Source: Betaproteobacteria bacterium (GTDB taxonomy: Bacteria > Pseudomonadota > Gammaproteobacteria > Burkholderiales > Casimicrobiaceae). From it: 30,125 nt of DNA. The notes below the pieces were generated by a model. It was given only the letters and a program-made list of their open reading frames with translations. It searched no databases and was not told the DNA's origin. The translations under genes were made by a program, and so were the position numbers. Positions 18,819 to 24,954 of the stretch are shown here, piece after piece (within the stretch, counting starts at the first letter, position 1; each line of letters starts with the position of its first letter). The DNA lies in assembly GCA_016704895.1 (NCBI GenBank), contig JADIZG010000031.1:1-30125 (forward strand), in the 5' to 3' direction.

Positions 18819-19790
18819 ATGAACGGATGGATGAGGCGGTTCGGAACCTTCGCGGTGGCGATGTTCGCACTCGTCGCCGCCACAGCAGCGTCGGCGGCTT
18901 TCCCGGACCGCCCGGTCAAGCTCGTCGTGCCGTTCGCGCCCGGCGCGACGACGGACATCCTCGCGCGCATGCTCGCGGAGCGTTTGTCGGCGCAGTGGGG
19001 CCAGCCGGTCGTCGTCGAGAACAAGGCGGGCGCCGGCAGCCTCCTCGGTGCGGACTTCGTCGCGAAGAGCCCGGCCGACGGATACACGATCCTGTTCGGC
19101 TCCGAGTCGCTCTCCCTCCTCCCGCACCTGCAGGACATGCCGTTCGATTGGCGCACCGACCTGAAGATGGTGTCGCAGGTCGGCTCGCTGCCGATCCTGC
19201 TGCTGACGACCGGCAAGCGTCCCGACCTCTCGACGTTCGCCGACCTGGTCGCGTTCGCGAAGGCGAACAAGGGCAAGCTCAACTACGGCACGCCGGGGGC
19301 GGCGACGGTCCACCACCTGACGATGGAGATGTTCTCGCGCGCCGCGGGCATCCAGATGACGCACGTCCCGTACAAGGGCGCCGGTCCCGCGCTGTCCGAC
19401 CTGATCGCGGGCCACATCGAGGTGATGCCCGGCGCCGAGCCTTCGGCGAAGTCGCACATCAACGCGGGAACGGTGAAGGCGCTCGCGGTCTTCGCGCCGC
19501 AGAGGCTTCCCGGCCTGCCGAACGTGCAGACGTCGCGCGAGGCCGGCGTGCCGTTCGAGATGTCGTTCTGGTGGGGCGTGATGGTCCCGGGCCGCACGCC
19601 GCCGGAGATCGTGAACGCGATCAGCGCCGCGACGATGAGCGCGATCCGCGATCCCGATATGCGACGGAAGATGTCCGAAGCGGGCGTCACGCCGGTCGGC
19701 GGCACGGCCGACGAGTTCGAGGCGTTCTTCCGCGGCCAGTTCGACGGCTGGGCGGGCGTCCTGCAGGGTCTCGGGCTCAAGGCCAAGTAG
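18819..19790 (+). CDS. Bug/TctC-family periplasmic substrate-binding protein (third copy)
   Basis: The 323-residue product starts at ATG 18819, six bases after GAGGAG (18807-18812); an earlier in-frame ATG at 18759 has no such site. A Sec signal peptide (WMRRFGTFAVAMFALVAATAASA, written here as one hydrophobic run up to ASA at residue 26) precedes the mature AFPDRPVKLVVPFAPGATTD signature. VENKAGAGS and HVPYKGAGPALSDL motifs follow, as in the other family members. It directly follows the molybdoenzyme and precedes the NADPH reductase, so its ligand is probably an aromatic or carboxylic substrate of the cluster. Three such genes in 20 kb without membrane partners suggest either promiscuous use of a distant TctAB or a sensory role. 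Confidence 0.93.
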   Translation: MNGWMRRFGTFAVAMFALVAATAASAAFPDRPVKLVVPFAPGATTDILARMLAERLSAQWGQPVVVENKAGAGSLLGADFVAKSPADGYTILFGSESLSLLPHLQDMPFDWRTDLKMVSQVGSLPILLLTTGKRPDLSTFADLVAFAKANKGKLNYGTPGAATVHHLTMEMFSRAAGIQMTHVPYKGAGPALSDLIAGHIEVMPGAEPSAKSHINAGTVKALAVFAPQRLPGLPNVQTSREAGVPFEMSFWWGVMVPGRTPPEIVNAISAATMSAIRDPDMRRKMSEAGVTPVGGTADEFEAFFRGQFDGWAGVLQGLGLKAK

Positions 19791-19818
19791 CGGCGAGGCG
19801 CATCCTTCCCACCGCACG

Positions 19819-20838
19819 ATGGGCACGCCCGTGAACCGCCGCGTCGCGCTCGCGCGCATTCCGCAGGGGATGCCGCAGACGGACGACTTCACGCTGGTCG
19901 ACGAGCCGATCGGGACGCCGGGCGCGGGCGAGTTGCTGCTCCGGACGATCTGGCTGTCGATGGACCCGTACCAGCGCAACTGGATGGGCGGCGCGCGCAA
20001 CTACGGGACGGCCGCGGCGCCCGGTGCGACGGTGATCGGGCGCGCGGTGAGCGAAGTCGTCGCGTCGAACGATCTGCGTTTCGTCCCCGGCGACATCGTC
20101 TGCGGCGAAACCGGCTGGCAGACGCATCCGGTCGCGTCCGCCGACGCGGTCGAATCGGTCGACGCATCGCTCGCGCCGGTCTCGACCGCGCTCGGCGTGC
20201 TGGGATCGCCCGGGCTCACCGCGTGGGTCGGCATGGTCGACGTCGGGAAGCCCGCGCGCGGCGAGACCGTCGTCGTCTCGGCGGCAGCCGGCGCGGTCGG
20301 CTCGGTGGCGGGCCAGGTCGCGCGGAACATGGGGGCGCGCGTCGTCGGCGTCGCCGGCGATCCCGCGAAGTGCCGGCACGTCGTCGACGACCTTCGCTTC
20401 GACGCCTGCGTGAGCCACCGCGATCCGGATCTCGGCGCGGCGCTCGCGCGCGAGTGCCCGGGCGGCGTCGACGTCTATTTCGACAACACCGGCGGGCCGG
20501 TCACCGACGCGGTGTACGGGCTGCTCGCGCGCAACGCGCGGATCGCGCTGTGCGGACTCGTCGCCGAGTACGGCGCGTCGGACGCGCGCGGCCACGACCT
20601 CCGTCCGCTGCTCGCGAGCCAGGCGACGCTGAAGGCGTTCAGCGTGCGCCGCAACCTGCACCGGATGCCGGCGTGGCGCCGCCAGGCCTCCGCCTGGATC
20701 CGCGAGGGCGCGCTCGTCTACCGCGAGGACGTCGTGGCGGGCATCGAGCGCGCGCCCGAGGCGTTTACCCGGATGCTGGTCGGCCGCACGCTGGGCAAGG
20801 CGCTCGTGCGCGTCGCCGAGGACCCTCCGGGGCGCTGA
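19819..20838 (+). CDS. CurA/LTB4DH-like NADP-dependent medium-chain oxidoreductase
   Basis: The 339-residue product belongs to the zinc-free medium-chain reductases related to curcumin reductase CurA, leukotriene-B4 dehydrogenase and plant double-bond reductases, which reduce alpha,beta-unsaturated carbonyls with NADPH. It shows the N-terminal LSMDPYQRNWM motif, GSPGLTAWVGM, the Rossmann loop AAAGAVGSVAGQVA (around residue 155), VYFDNTGGPVTDAV and a GLVAEYG segment. There is no zinc-binding cysteine cluster. The ATG at 19819 has a weak ribosome site; a GTG at 19831 (NRRVALARIPQG) is an alternative start. As the last + gene before the convergent regulator, it may reduce a ring-derived enone or enoyl intermediate. 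The substrate is not deducible. Confidence 0.92.
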   Translation: MGTPVNRRVALARIPQGMPQTDDFTLVDEPIGTPGAGELLLRTIWLSMDPYQRNWMGGARNYGTAAAPGATVIGRAVSEVVASNDLRFVPGDIVCGETGWQTHPVASADAVESVDASLAPVSTALGVLGSPGLTAWVGMVDVGKPARGETVVVSAAAGAVGSVAGQVARNMGARVVGVAGDPAKCRHVVDDLRFDACVSHRDPDLGAALARECPGGVDVYFDNTGGPVTDAVYGLLARNARIALCGLVAEYGASDARGHDLRPLLASQATLKAFSVRRNLHRMPAWRRQASAWIREGALVYREDVVAGIERAPEAFTRMLVGRTLGKALVRVAEDPPGR

Positions 20839-20856
20839 TCGCGGGTCGCGTCCGGA

Positions 20857-20876
20857 CGTTCCGGATCGACGGAACG
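20857..20876. terminator. Hairpin in the convergent gap
   Basis: CGTTCCG (20857-20863) and CGGAACG (20870-20876) form a perfect 7-bp stem with a 6-nt loop in the 69-bp gap between two convergent stop codons. There is no U-tract on either strand, so it is a weak candidate for a bidirectional terminator or mRNA-end hairpin. Confidence 0.35.
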
Positions 20877-20907
20877 CATCGAGCCGGAGGGCGCGCGTTC
20901 GGCGCGG

Positions 20908-21717
20908 CTACTGCTTCAGCATCCACTGCGGTGCTTCCCCGCCCCGGTCGCGGGACAGCTTCACGCGATACTCGTAGCGGTCCGGCCGGTAGAGCCCCTG
21001 GATCAGTTCGATCGGCCGCCCGTCGGGATTGCGCACGATGCGCGTCAGCCGGATGAGCGGCGCGCTCACCTCGATCTTCAGCAGCCGCGCGACGTCGACG
21101 TCGGCGAGCGTCGCGCTGATGCGCTGCTCGGCCGCGGCGGCGGGGACGCCCGCGGCCACCAGCATCGACAGCACCGTGCGGTTGCCCAGCGCCTGGCGGG
21201 TCACCAGTGCAGCCTCGGGTTCGCGCAGGTAGCACTTCGTGTAGGAAAACGGCCCGCCGGGATCGCTGCGGACCCGCTCGATGCGCAGTCCGACGGACCT
21301 GAGTGGGCACTCGAGCAGCCGCGCTGTGTCGTCGGGAAGCACCACGCGGCCGAACGAGAGCACGTGGACCTTGGTCCGTTGCTCGGCGTCGGCGACGCTT
21401 TCGAGGAGCCCGCCGAAGTTCATGGGCGCGCCGTCGGCCGGCGGCGGGGCGGCGAACGTGCCGCGGCCCTGCTGGCGTACGACCAGCTGCTCCTGCTCGA
21501 GCATGTCGAGCGCGCGACGGATGGTCACGCGCGACACGCCGAACTCGGCGGCGAACGCCTCCTCGGTGGGCATCGGCCCCTCCGGCGGCCAGACGCCCGC
21601 GCGGATGCGCTGCTGCAGCACCGAGTAGACCTGGTAATAGCGAGGGACGACGTCGGAAATCCCGCGGTCCCGCGTCGCGGCGCGGGTGGGTCCGTCCTTC
21701 GGGGGGCGTCGGCTCAT
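20908..21717 (-). CDS. GntR/HutC-family transcriptional regulator with UTRA domain
   Basis: From ATG 21717 the product has 269 residues: a winged-helix GntR domain at about 25-90 (PRYYQVYSVLQQRIRAG, then MPTEEAFAAEFGVSRVTIRRALDML and QQGRGTF) and a UTRA ligand-binding domain (~105-255) with FSYTKCYLREPEAAL and PIELIQGLYRPDRYEYRVKLSR, the HutC hallmark. HutC-type regulators are mostly repressors released by a pathway metabolite. The frame stays open upstream to 22053, but the added part has no GntR features and includes translated REP sequence. The ribosome site (AGGA two bases before the ATG) is closely spaced; ATG 21756 is an alternative. It faces the end of the catabolic cluster, so control of that cluster is likely but not proven. 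Confidence 0.9.
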   Translation of the reverse strand: MSRRPPKDGPTRAATRDRGISDVVPRYYQVYSVLQQRIRAGVWPPEGPMPTEEAFAAEFGVSRVTIRRALDMLEQEQLVVRQQGRGTFAAPPPADGAPMNFGGLLESVADAEQRTKVHVLSFGRVVLPDDTARLLECPLRSVGLRIERVRSDPGGPFSYTKCYLREPEAALVTRQALGNRTVLSMLVAAGVPAAAAEQRISATLADVDVARLLKIEVSAPLIRLTRIVRNPDGRPIELIQGLYRPDRYEYRVKLSRDRGGEAPQWMLKQ

Positions 21718-21910
21718 TTCCTGGGGGACAGCGGTGCCAATCCGAAGCGCGTGCATCCTGCCCGACGTCCGGCGACCCCGATTCGCACCGAATGCCGGGG
21801 TTCGCGCGCATCGCACGGACGGCGACGTTCGTCGCATTCTCGCACGCTGGCGGGGATTCCCGCAGCCTGGCGCTCTGGCTGACCGTGGGCTGTCCACGCG
21901 TATCGCCCAG

Positions 21911-21960
21911 GACGGCAAGGCGTCGGCCTGAAGGCCGACCCACGCGAACGGCGCGATCGC
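21911..21960 (+). repeat. REP-containing 50-nt repeat, copy A
   Basis: The REP core lies at 21922-21943 (palindrome GTCGGCCTGAAGGCCGAC followed by CCAC) inside a 50-nt unit that recurs in the same orientation at 22903-22952 with 44 of 50 positions identical, including the tail GAACGGCGCGATCG. The two copies bracket the antitoxin/toxin pair. Confidence 0.8.
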
Positions 21961-22055
21961 CCCGCGCTCGGGGGCAGGTCGGGAGGCAACGCGTCGATCG
22001 GGCAGCAGTGACGGGCCGAGGTCGAACCGCCTCGGCCGCTCGTCGGCGTCCACGC

Positions 22056-22084
22056 TTGCAGAAATGCAGTAATTCGGCTAATCT
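22056..22084 (+). promoter_or_regulatory. Candidate promoter and palindromic operator of the antitoxin gene
   Basis: TTGCAG (22056-22061) and TAATCT (22079-22084) are 17 bp apart. The predicted start of transcription, seven bases after the -10 box, is the A of the ATG at 22091, and no ribosome site exists upstream, so a leaderless mRNA is suggested. The arms TGCAG and CTGCA, with TAAT repeated between them, form an interrupted palindrome over the -10 box, a reasonable autoregulatory site. Confidence 0.4.
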
Positions 22085-22090
22085 GCACTG

Positions 22091-22342
22091 ATGAAGGCCA
22101 CCCTCACGCTCACCAGCCGCGGCGTAGTGACGCTCCCTGCGAAGCTTCGCCGGGCGCTGGGCCTCAGGCCCGACGACCAGCTCATCGCCGAGACGACGCC
22201 GGAGGGATTGCTGTTGCGTCCGGCGGTGACGTTGCCGATCGAGATCTACAGCGAGAAGCGTATCCGCGAATTCGACGAGGCCGAAGCCGACCTGGCCAAG
22301 GTCCTGAACCGCCGGAGCCGCGCGAAGAAGACGGCCCGGTAA
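22091..22342 (+). CDS. AbrB/MazE/SpoVT-type antitoxin (VapB-like)
   Basis: The 83-residue protein has the swapped-hairpin AbrB domain in residues ~1-50 (TLTSRGVVTLPAKLRRALGLRPDDQL, then ATTPEGLLL-like TTPEGLLLRPAV) and a charged C-terminal tail (REFDEAEADLAKVLNRRSRAKK) of the kind that wraps the partner toxin. It would bind its own promoter as a dimer and neutralise the PIN toxin encoded ten bases downstream. No ribosome site precedes the ATG. The position fits the conserved antitoxin-first order of type II modules. Confidence in the family is high; neutralising activity is inferred from context. Confidence 0.88.
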   Translation: MKATLTLTSRGVVTLPAKLRRALGLRPDDQLIAETTPEGLLLRPAVTLPIEIYSEKRIREFDEAEADLAKVLNRRSRAKKTAR

Positions 22343-22352
22343 GCACCGGCGG

Positions 22353-22763
22353 ATGCGCATCTTTCTCGATGCCAACGTGCTCTTTTCCGCGGCGAAGTCC
22401 GACGGCGCCGTCCGCCAGCTTCTGAGGCTGCTCGAGAAGTCCGGGCACGAGTGCTGCGTCGACGGGTACGTGATCGAGGAAGCGCGCCGAAACCTCGTGG
22501 CCAAGGCGCCGGACCGCGTCGTCGTTCTCGATGGCCTGTTGTCGCGGATGACGACGGCCGGTGCGCAGCGCGTCGACGCGGCCCTCGAAGCGTCGCTGCC
22601 CTTGCCGGCGAAGGACAGGCCGGTGCTGTCGGCGGCCATCCGCCAACGCTGCGCCGCTCTGGTCACCGGCGATCGCACGCATTTCGGGCCGCTCTACGGC
22701 CGTACCATCCGTGGCGTCACCATCCACTCGCCGCGGTCGCTGGCAGAGGCGCTCCTCGTGTAG
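22353..22763 (+). CDS. PIN-domain toxin (VapC-like ribonuclease)
   Basis: The 136-residue product is a PIN-domain protein: MRIFLDANVLFSAA at the N-terminus with catalytic Asp6, an acidic pair Glu42-Glu43 in VIEEARRNL, Asp88 in AKDRPVLSAAI, and Asp107 in ALVTGDRTHFG. This is the arrangement of metal-dependent VapC-type endoribonucleases. It lies ten bases after the AbrB-type antitoxin gene, with GGCGG as a weak ribosome site. Some chromosomal PIN proteins of this sub-type (starting IFLDANVLFSA) are annotated as DNA-binding or plain PIN proteins without demonstrated toxicity, so toxin activity is probable rather than certain. All expected acidic residues are present, so no sign of decay is seen. 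Confidence 0.88.
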   Translation: MRIFLDANVLFSAAKSDGAVRQLLRLLEKSGHECCVDGYVIEEARRNLVAKAPDRVVVLDGLLSRMTTAGAQRVDAALEASLPLPAKDRPVLSAAIRQRCAALVTGDRTHFGPLYGRTIRGVTIHSPRSLAEALLV

Positions 22764-22780
22764 CGGGCGCTCGTCAACGG

Positions 22781-22833
22781 GGACGGACCACGGTTGCGTG
22801 CGTGCACGCTGTACGTTCAGCCGTGGTCGGTCC
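22781..22833. repeat. 53-nt imperfect palindrome, copy 1
   Basis: Arms GGACGGACCACGG (22781-22793) and CCGTGGTCGGTCC (22821-22833) pair at 12 of 13 positions around a 27-nt loop, which itself contains GCGTG-CGTG-CACGC. It follows the PIN gene by 17 bp. There is no T-tract. It resembles the abundant GGGGACAGACCACGG-type palindromes of proteobacterial genomes, from memory. Confidence 0.6.
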
Positions 22834-22902
22834 CTGATTCCCCCGTTCGGGCGCCCTTCGGCTTTGTGGGACCGACATCGATCCGGTGGGGCGCGCCGCG
22901 AG

Positions 22903-22952
22903 GACGGCGGGGTGTCGGCCTGAAGGCCGACCCACAAGAACGGCGCGATCGT
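22903..22952 (+). repeat. REP-containing 50-nt repeat, copy B
   Basis: Direct repeat of 21911-21960 (44/50 identical), with the REP core at 22914-22935. It lies 140 bp beyond the PIN gene, so copies A and B enclose the toxin-antitoxin pair in a segment of about one kilobase. Confidence 0.8.
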
Positions 22953-22972
22953 CGCAGGTCGGGGCTGAACGC

Positions 22973-23025
22973 GGACATGCCACAGTTACGCGCGCGCGCT
23001 GCACCCGTGCAATCGTCGTCTGTCC
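22973..23025. repeat. 53-nt decayed palindrome, copy 2
   Basis: It begins GGACATGCCACAGTT and ends AATCGTCGTCTGTCC; its reverse complement starts GGACAGACGACGATTGCA, similar to copy 1, and the outer length is identical (53 nt). The arms pair at about 10 of 15 positions, so it appears degenerate. It lies between REP copy B and the end of selO. Confidence 0.45.
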
Positions 23026-23057
23026 CCGAGTGGCTCGCGACAGGCGCAACCTGTCGA

Positions 23058-24572
23058 TCAGGTACCGCAGAACGTCCGGTAGCGCGCCGTCACGGACGCC
23101 GGCGCGGGCTCGGCGTAGGGAGCGAGCTCGGGCGCCTCGTCGTACGGCCGCCGGAGCGCGTCGAGCAACCGCTCGAAGGGCGCGAGGTCTCCCTCGTTCG
23201 ATGCGGCGGCCAGCGCCTCTTCCACGCGGTGGTTGCGGGCGATCACCAAGGGATTGACGCTGCGCATCGCGTTGGCGCGCTCGATTCCGGCAGACGCCGA
23301 GTCCTGCGCCACCGGGTCCTCGCTCGCGCAGCGTGCGTGCCAGCGCGAGAGCCATGCGTCGGGGGCATGCGCGTCGGCGAACAGTGCGCGCAGCGGCGCT
23401 TCGTCACCGGCGGCGGCGTCGGCGAGCCGCCGCCACCCGAGCGTGAAATCCACCTGCTCGGCATGGAGCAGGGTCAACCAGTCCCCGGCCAGCGCGGCAT
23501 CGGCGCCGTCGTCGTCCGGCTCGCCTCGCCGCAGGCCGAGCTTGGCGCGCTGTCCGCGGAGCAGGTGTCCGCGGTACTGCGCCGGGAAGGCAGCGAGGAC
23601 TTCGGTGGCCATCGCCACCGCCTTCTCCGGATCGTCGGCGAGCAGCGGCAGCAGCGTTTCGGCCAGGCGTGCGAGGTTCCACAGCGCGATGTCGGGCTGG
23701 TTGCCGAACGCGTAACGGCCCTGGTGGTCGATGGAGCTGAAGACCGTGTCGGGGTCGTATGCCTCGACGAAGGCGCACGGCCCGAAATCGATCGTCTCGC
23801 CCGAGATCGCCATGTTGTCGGTGTTCATCACGCCGTGGATGAAACCCACGTTCAGCCATTGCGCGATCAGGGCCGCCTGGCGCCCGGCCACGGCCTGCAG
23901 CAGCGCAAGCAACGGCTGCGGCGAGGTCGCGAGCGCAGGGTCGTGCCGCGCGATCGTGTACTCGGCGAGTTTGCGGAGGCTATCGACGTCGCCGCGCGCG
24001 GAGTGGAACTCGAAGGTCCCGACGCGAATGTGGCTCGCCGCCACGCGCGTCAGCACGGCGCCCGGCAGCGTCTGCTCGCGGAAGACCGGCTCGCCCGTCG
24101 CCACGACCGCGAGGGCGCGGGTGGTGGGGATGCCCAGCGCGTGCATCGCCTCGCCGATCAGCACTTCGCGCAGCATCGGTCCGACGGCGGCCTTGCCGTC
24201 GCCTCCGCGGGCGAACGGCGTGCGGCCCGAGCCCTTGAAGGCGATGTCGCGACGGCGTCCCTGCCGGTCGATCACCTCGCCGAGGACGAGCGCGCGGCCG
24301 TCGCCGAGTTGCGGCGAGAAGCCGCCGAACTGGTGGCCCGCGTAGGCCTGCGCCAGCGGTTCGGCGCCGTCGGGCAGCGTGTTCCCGGCGAACGTCGCTG
24401 CCAGCGCGGAGTCGTCGAGCGACGCGATGTCGAGGCCGAGCTCGTCCGCCAGCGGACGATTGAGGAACAGCAGCCGAGGTGCGGGCGCCGGGACGGGTCG
24501 CCAGGGCGTGTAGAACCCCTCGAGCTCGCGGGCGAACGAATTGTCGAAGCGGAACGCGGCGGGTGAATCCAT
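23058..24572 (-). CDS. selO: Protein adenylyltransferase SelO (YdiU)
   Basis: The 504-residue product is a SelO pseudokinase, which transfers AMP from ATP to Ser, Thr or Tyr residues of redox proteins. Visible hallmarks are FDNSFARELEGFY at the start, AYAGHQFGGFSPQLGDGRA, AFKGSGRTPFARGGDGKA (residues 111-128, the inverted nucleotide site), REVLIGEAMHALGIPTTRAL, and the catalytic/metal residues in HGVMNTDN (246-253) and IDFGP (Asp262). The C-terminus ends FCGT, so the position used for selenocysteine in some homologues is an ordinary Cys. The frame stays open to 24974, but that part is translated REP sequence; ATG 24572 gives the family N-terminus, although its ribosome site is poor. It is a stand-alone gene, separated from nrdJ by a REP array. 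Confidence 0.95.
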   Translation of the reverse strand: MDSPAAFRFDNSFARELEGFYTPWRPVPAPAPRLLFLNRPLADELGLDIASLDDSALAATFAGNTLPDGAEPLAQAYAGHQFGGFSPQLGDGRALVLGEVIDRQGRRRDIAFKGSGRTPFARGGDGKAAVGPMLREVLIGEAMHALGIPTTRALAVVATGEPVFREQTLPGAVLTRVAASHIRVGTFEFHSARGDVDSLRKLAEYTIARHDPALATSPQPLLALLQAVAGRQAALIAQWLNVGFIHGVMNTDNMAISGETIDFGPCAFVEAYDPDTVFSSIDHQGRYAFGNQPDIALWNLARLAETLLPLLADDPEKAVAMATEVLAAFPAQYRGHLLRGQRAKLGLRRGEPDDDGADAALAGDWLTLLHAEQVDFTLGWRRLADAAAGDEAPLRALFADAHAPDAWLSRWHARCASEDPVAQDSASAGIERANAMRSVNPLVIARNHRVEEALAAASNEGDLAPFERLLDALRRPYDEAPELAPYAEPAPASVTARYRTFCGT

Positions 24573-24954
24573 GGGGCGCAAGGTTGGAGCGAATGTCCAG
24601 TTTGCCACACCGCGCCCGGCGCTATCCCGTCGACAGGCTGCAAATCGCCATGAGACGCGTCGGCCTGAAGGCCGACCCACAAGCGCTGTCCGGTCGGGCG
24701 GCCGCTGTCGGCTTCGGCGTGTGCTGCGGGCGATGAGACCGTCGGCTAGCCCGACCGGCGGGCGCGGGGGGGGCGGCCCGCCCCGCGGTGGGTCGGCCTC
24801 AGGCCACGTGTGCGCAGCGAACCGGCGGGCTGAAGCCCGACCCACAAGGGCACCGATGCGGCGCTGCTCCTGTGGGTCGGCCTTCAGGCCGACGATGTTT
24901 GCTGCGAATCGCGATGAGACCTGTCGGGCTGAAGCCCGACCCACAAGCGCATCC
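24573..24954. other. Intergenic region selO-nrdJ, mostly REP sequence
   Basis: These 382 bp contain no gene. Most of the stretch from 24659 is a REP array. The ~85 bp next to selO must hold its promoter, but I see no convincing -35/-10 pair. A run of CG-rich low-complexity sequence (GGCGCGGGGGGGGCGG-like) lies at about 24760-24785. Confidence 0.6.
24659..24944. repeat. REP palindrome array (5 copies) downstream of nrdJ
   Basis: Five copies of a 20-22 nt element at 24659-24680, 24788-24807 (degenerate), 24824-24845, 24872-24893 and 24923-24944. The core is the palindrome GTCGGSCTGAAGSCCGAC followed by CCAC; copies two and four are in the opposite orientation to one, three and five. Two core variants alternate (GGCC and GGGC/GCCC arms, with compensatory changes on both arms, as expected if the hairpin matters). 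Such elements usually act as mRNA 3'-end stabilisers or transposon-derived (RAYT) repeats. No RAYT transposase gene is in the window. Confidence 0.85.

Larger units (their letters stand above)
21718..22090. other. Divergent intergenic region between regulator and antitoxin genes
   Basis: These 373 bp carry no credible gene. They hold the regulator's promoter side, where two small palindromes are possible autoregulatory sites: ATTCG-CAC-CGAAT (21781-21793) and GCGACG-TT-CGTCGC (21822-21835). They also hold a REP-containing repeat (21911-21960) and the candidate antitoxin promoter at 22056-22084. I do not recognise a HutC-type GT-N-TA-N-AC operator. Confidence 0.4.

Noticed and set aside
20908..22053. 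Longer 381-residue form of the GntR regulator
   Set aside because: The extra 112 residues come partly from translated REP sequence and lack homology; HutC-type proteins are about 240-270 residues.
22781..22833. Intrinsic terminator after the PIN gene
   Set aside because: The hairpin has a 27-nt loop and no T-tract; a repeat-family palindrome is more likely.
23058..23075. Selenocysteine codon at the SelO C-terminus
   Set aside because: The frame ends Phe-Cys-Gly-Thr then a normal stop; no in-frame TGA precedes it and no SECIS-like need exists.
24659..24944. CRISPR array
   Set aside because: Repeats are short palindromes in both orientations with irregular spacers, and no cas genes are present; REP elements fit better.
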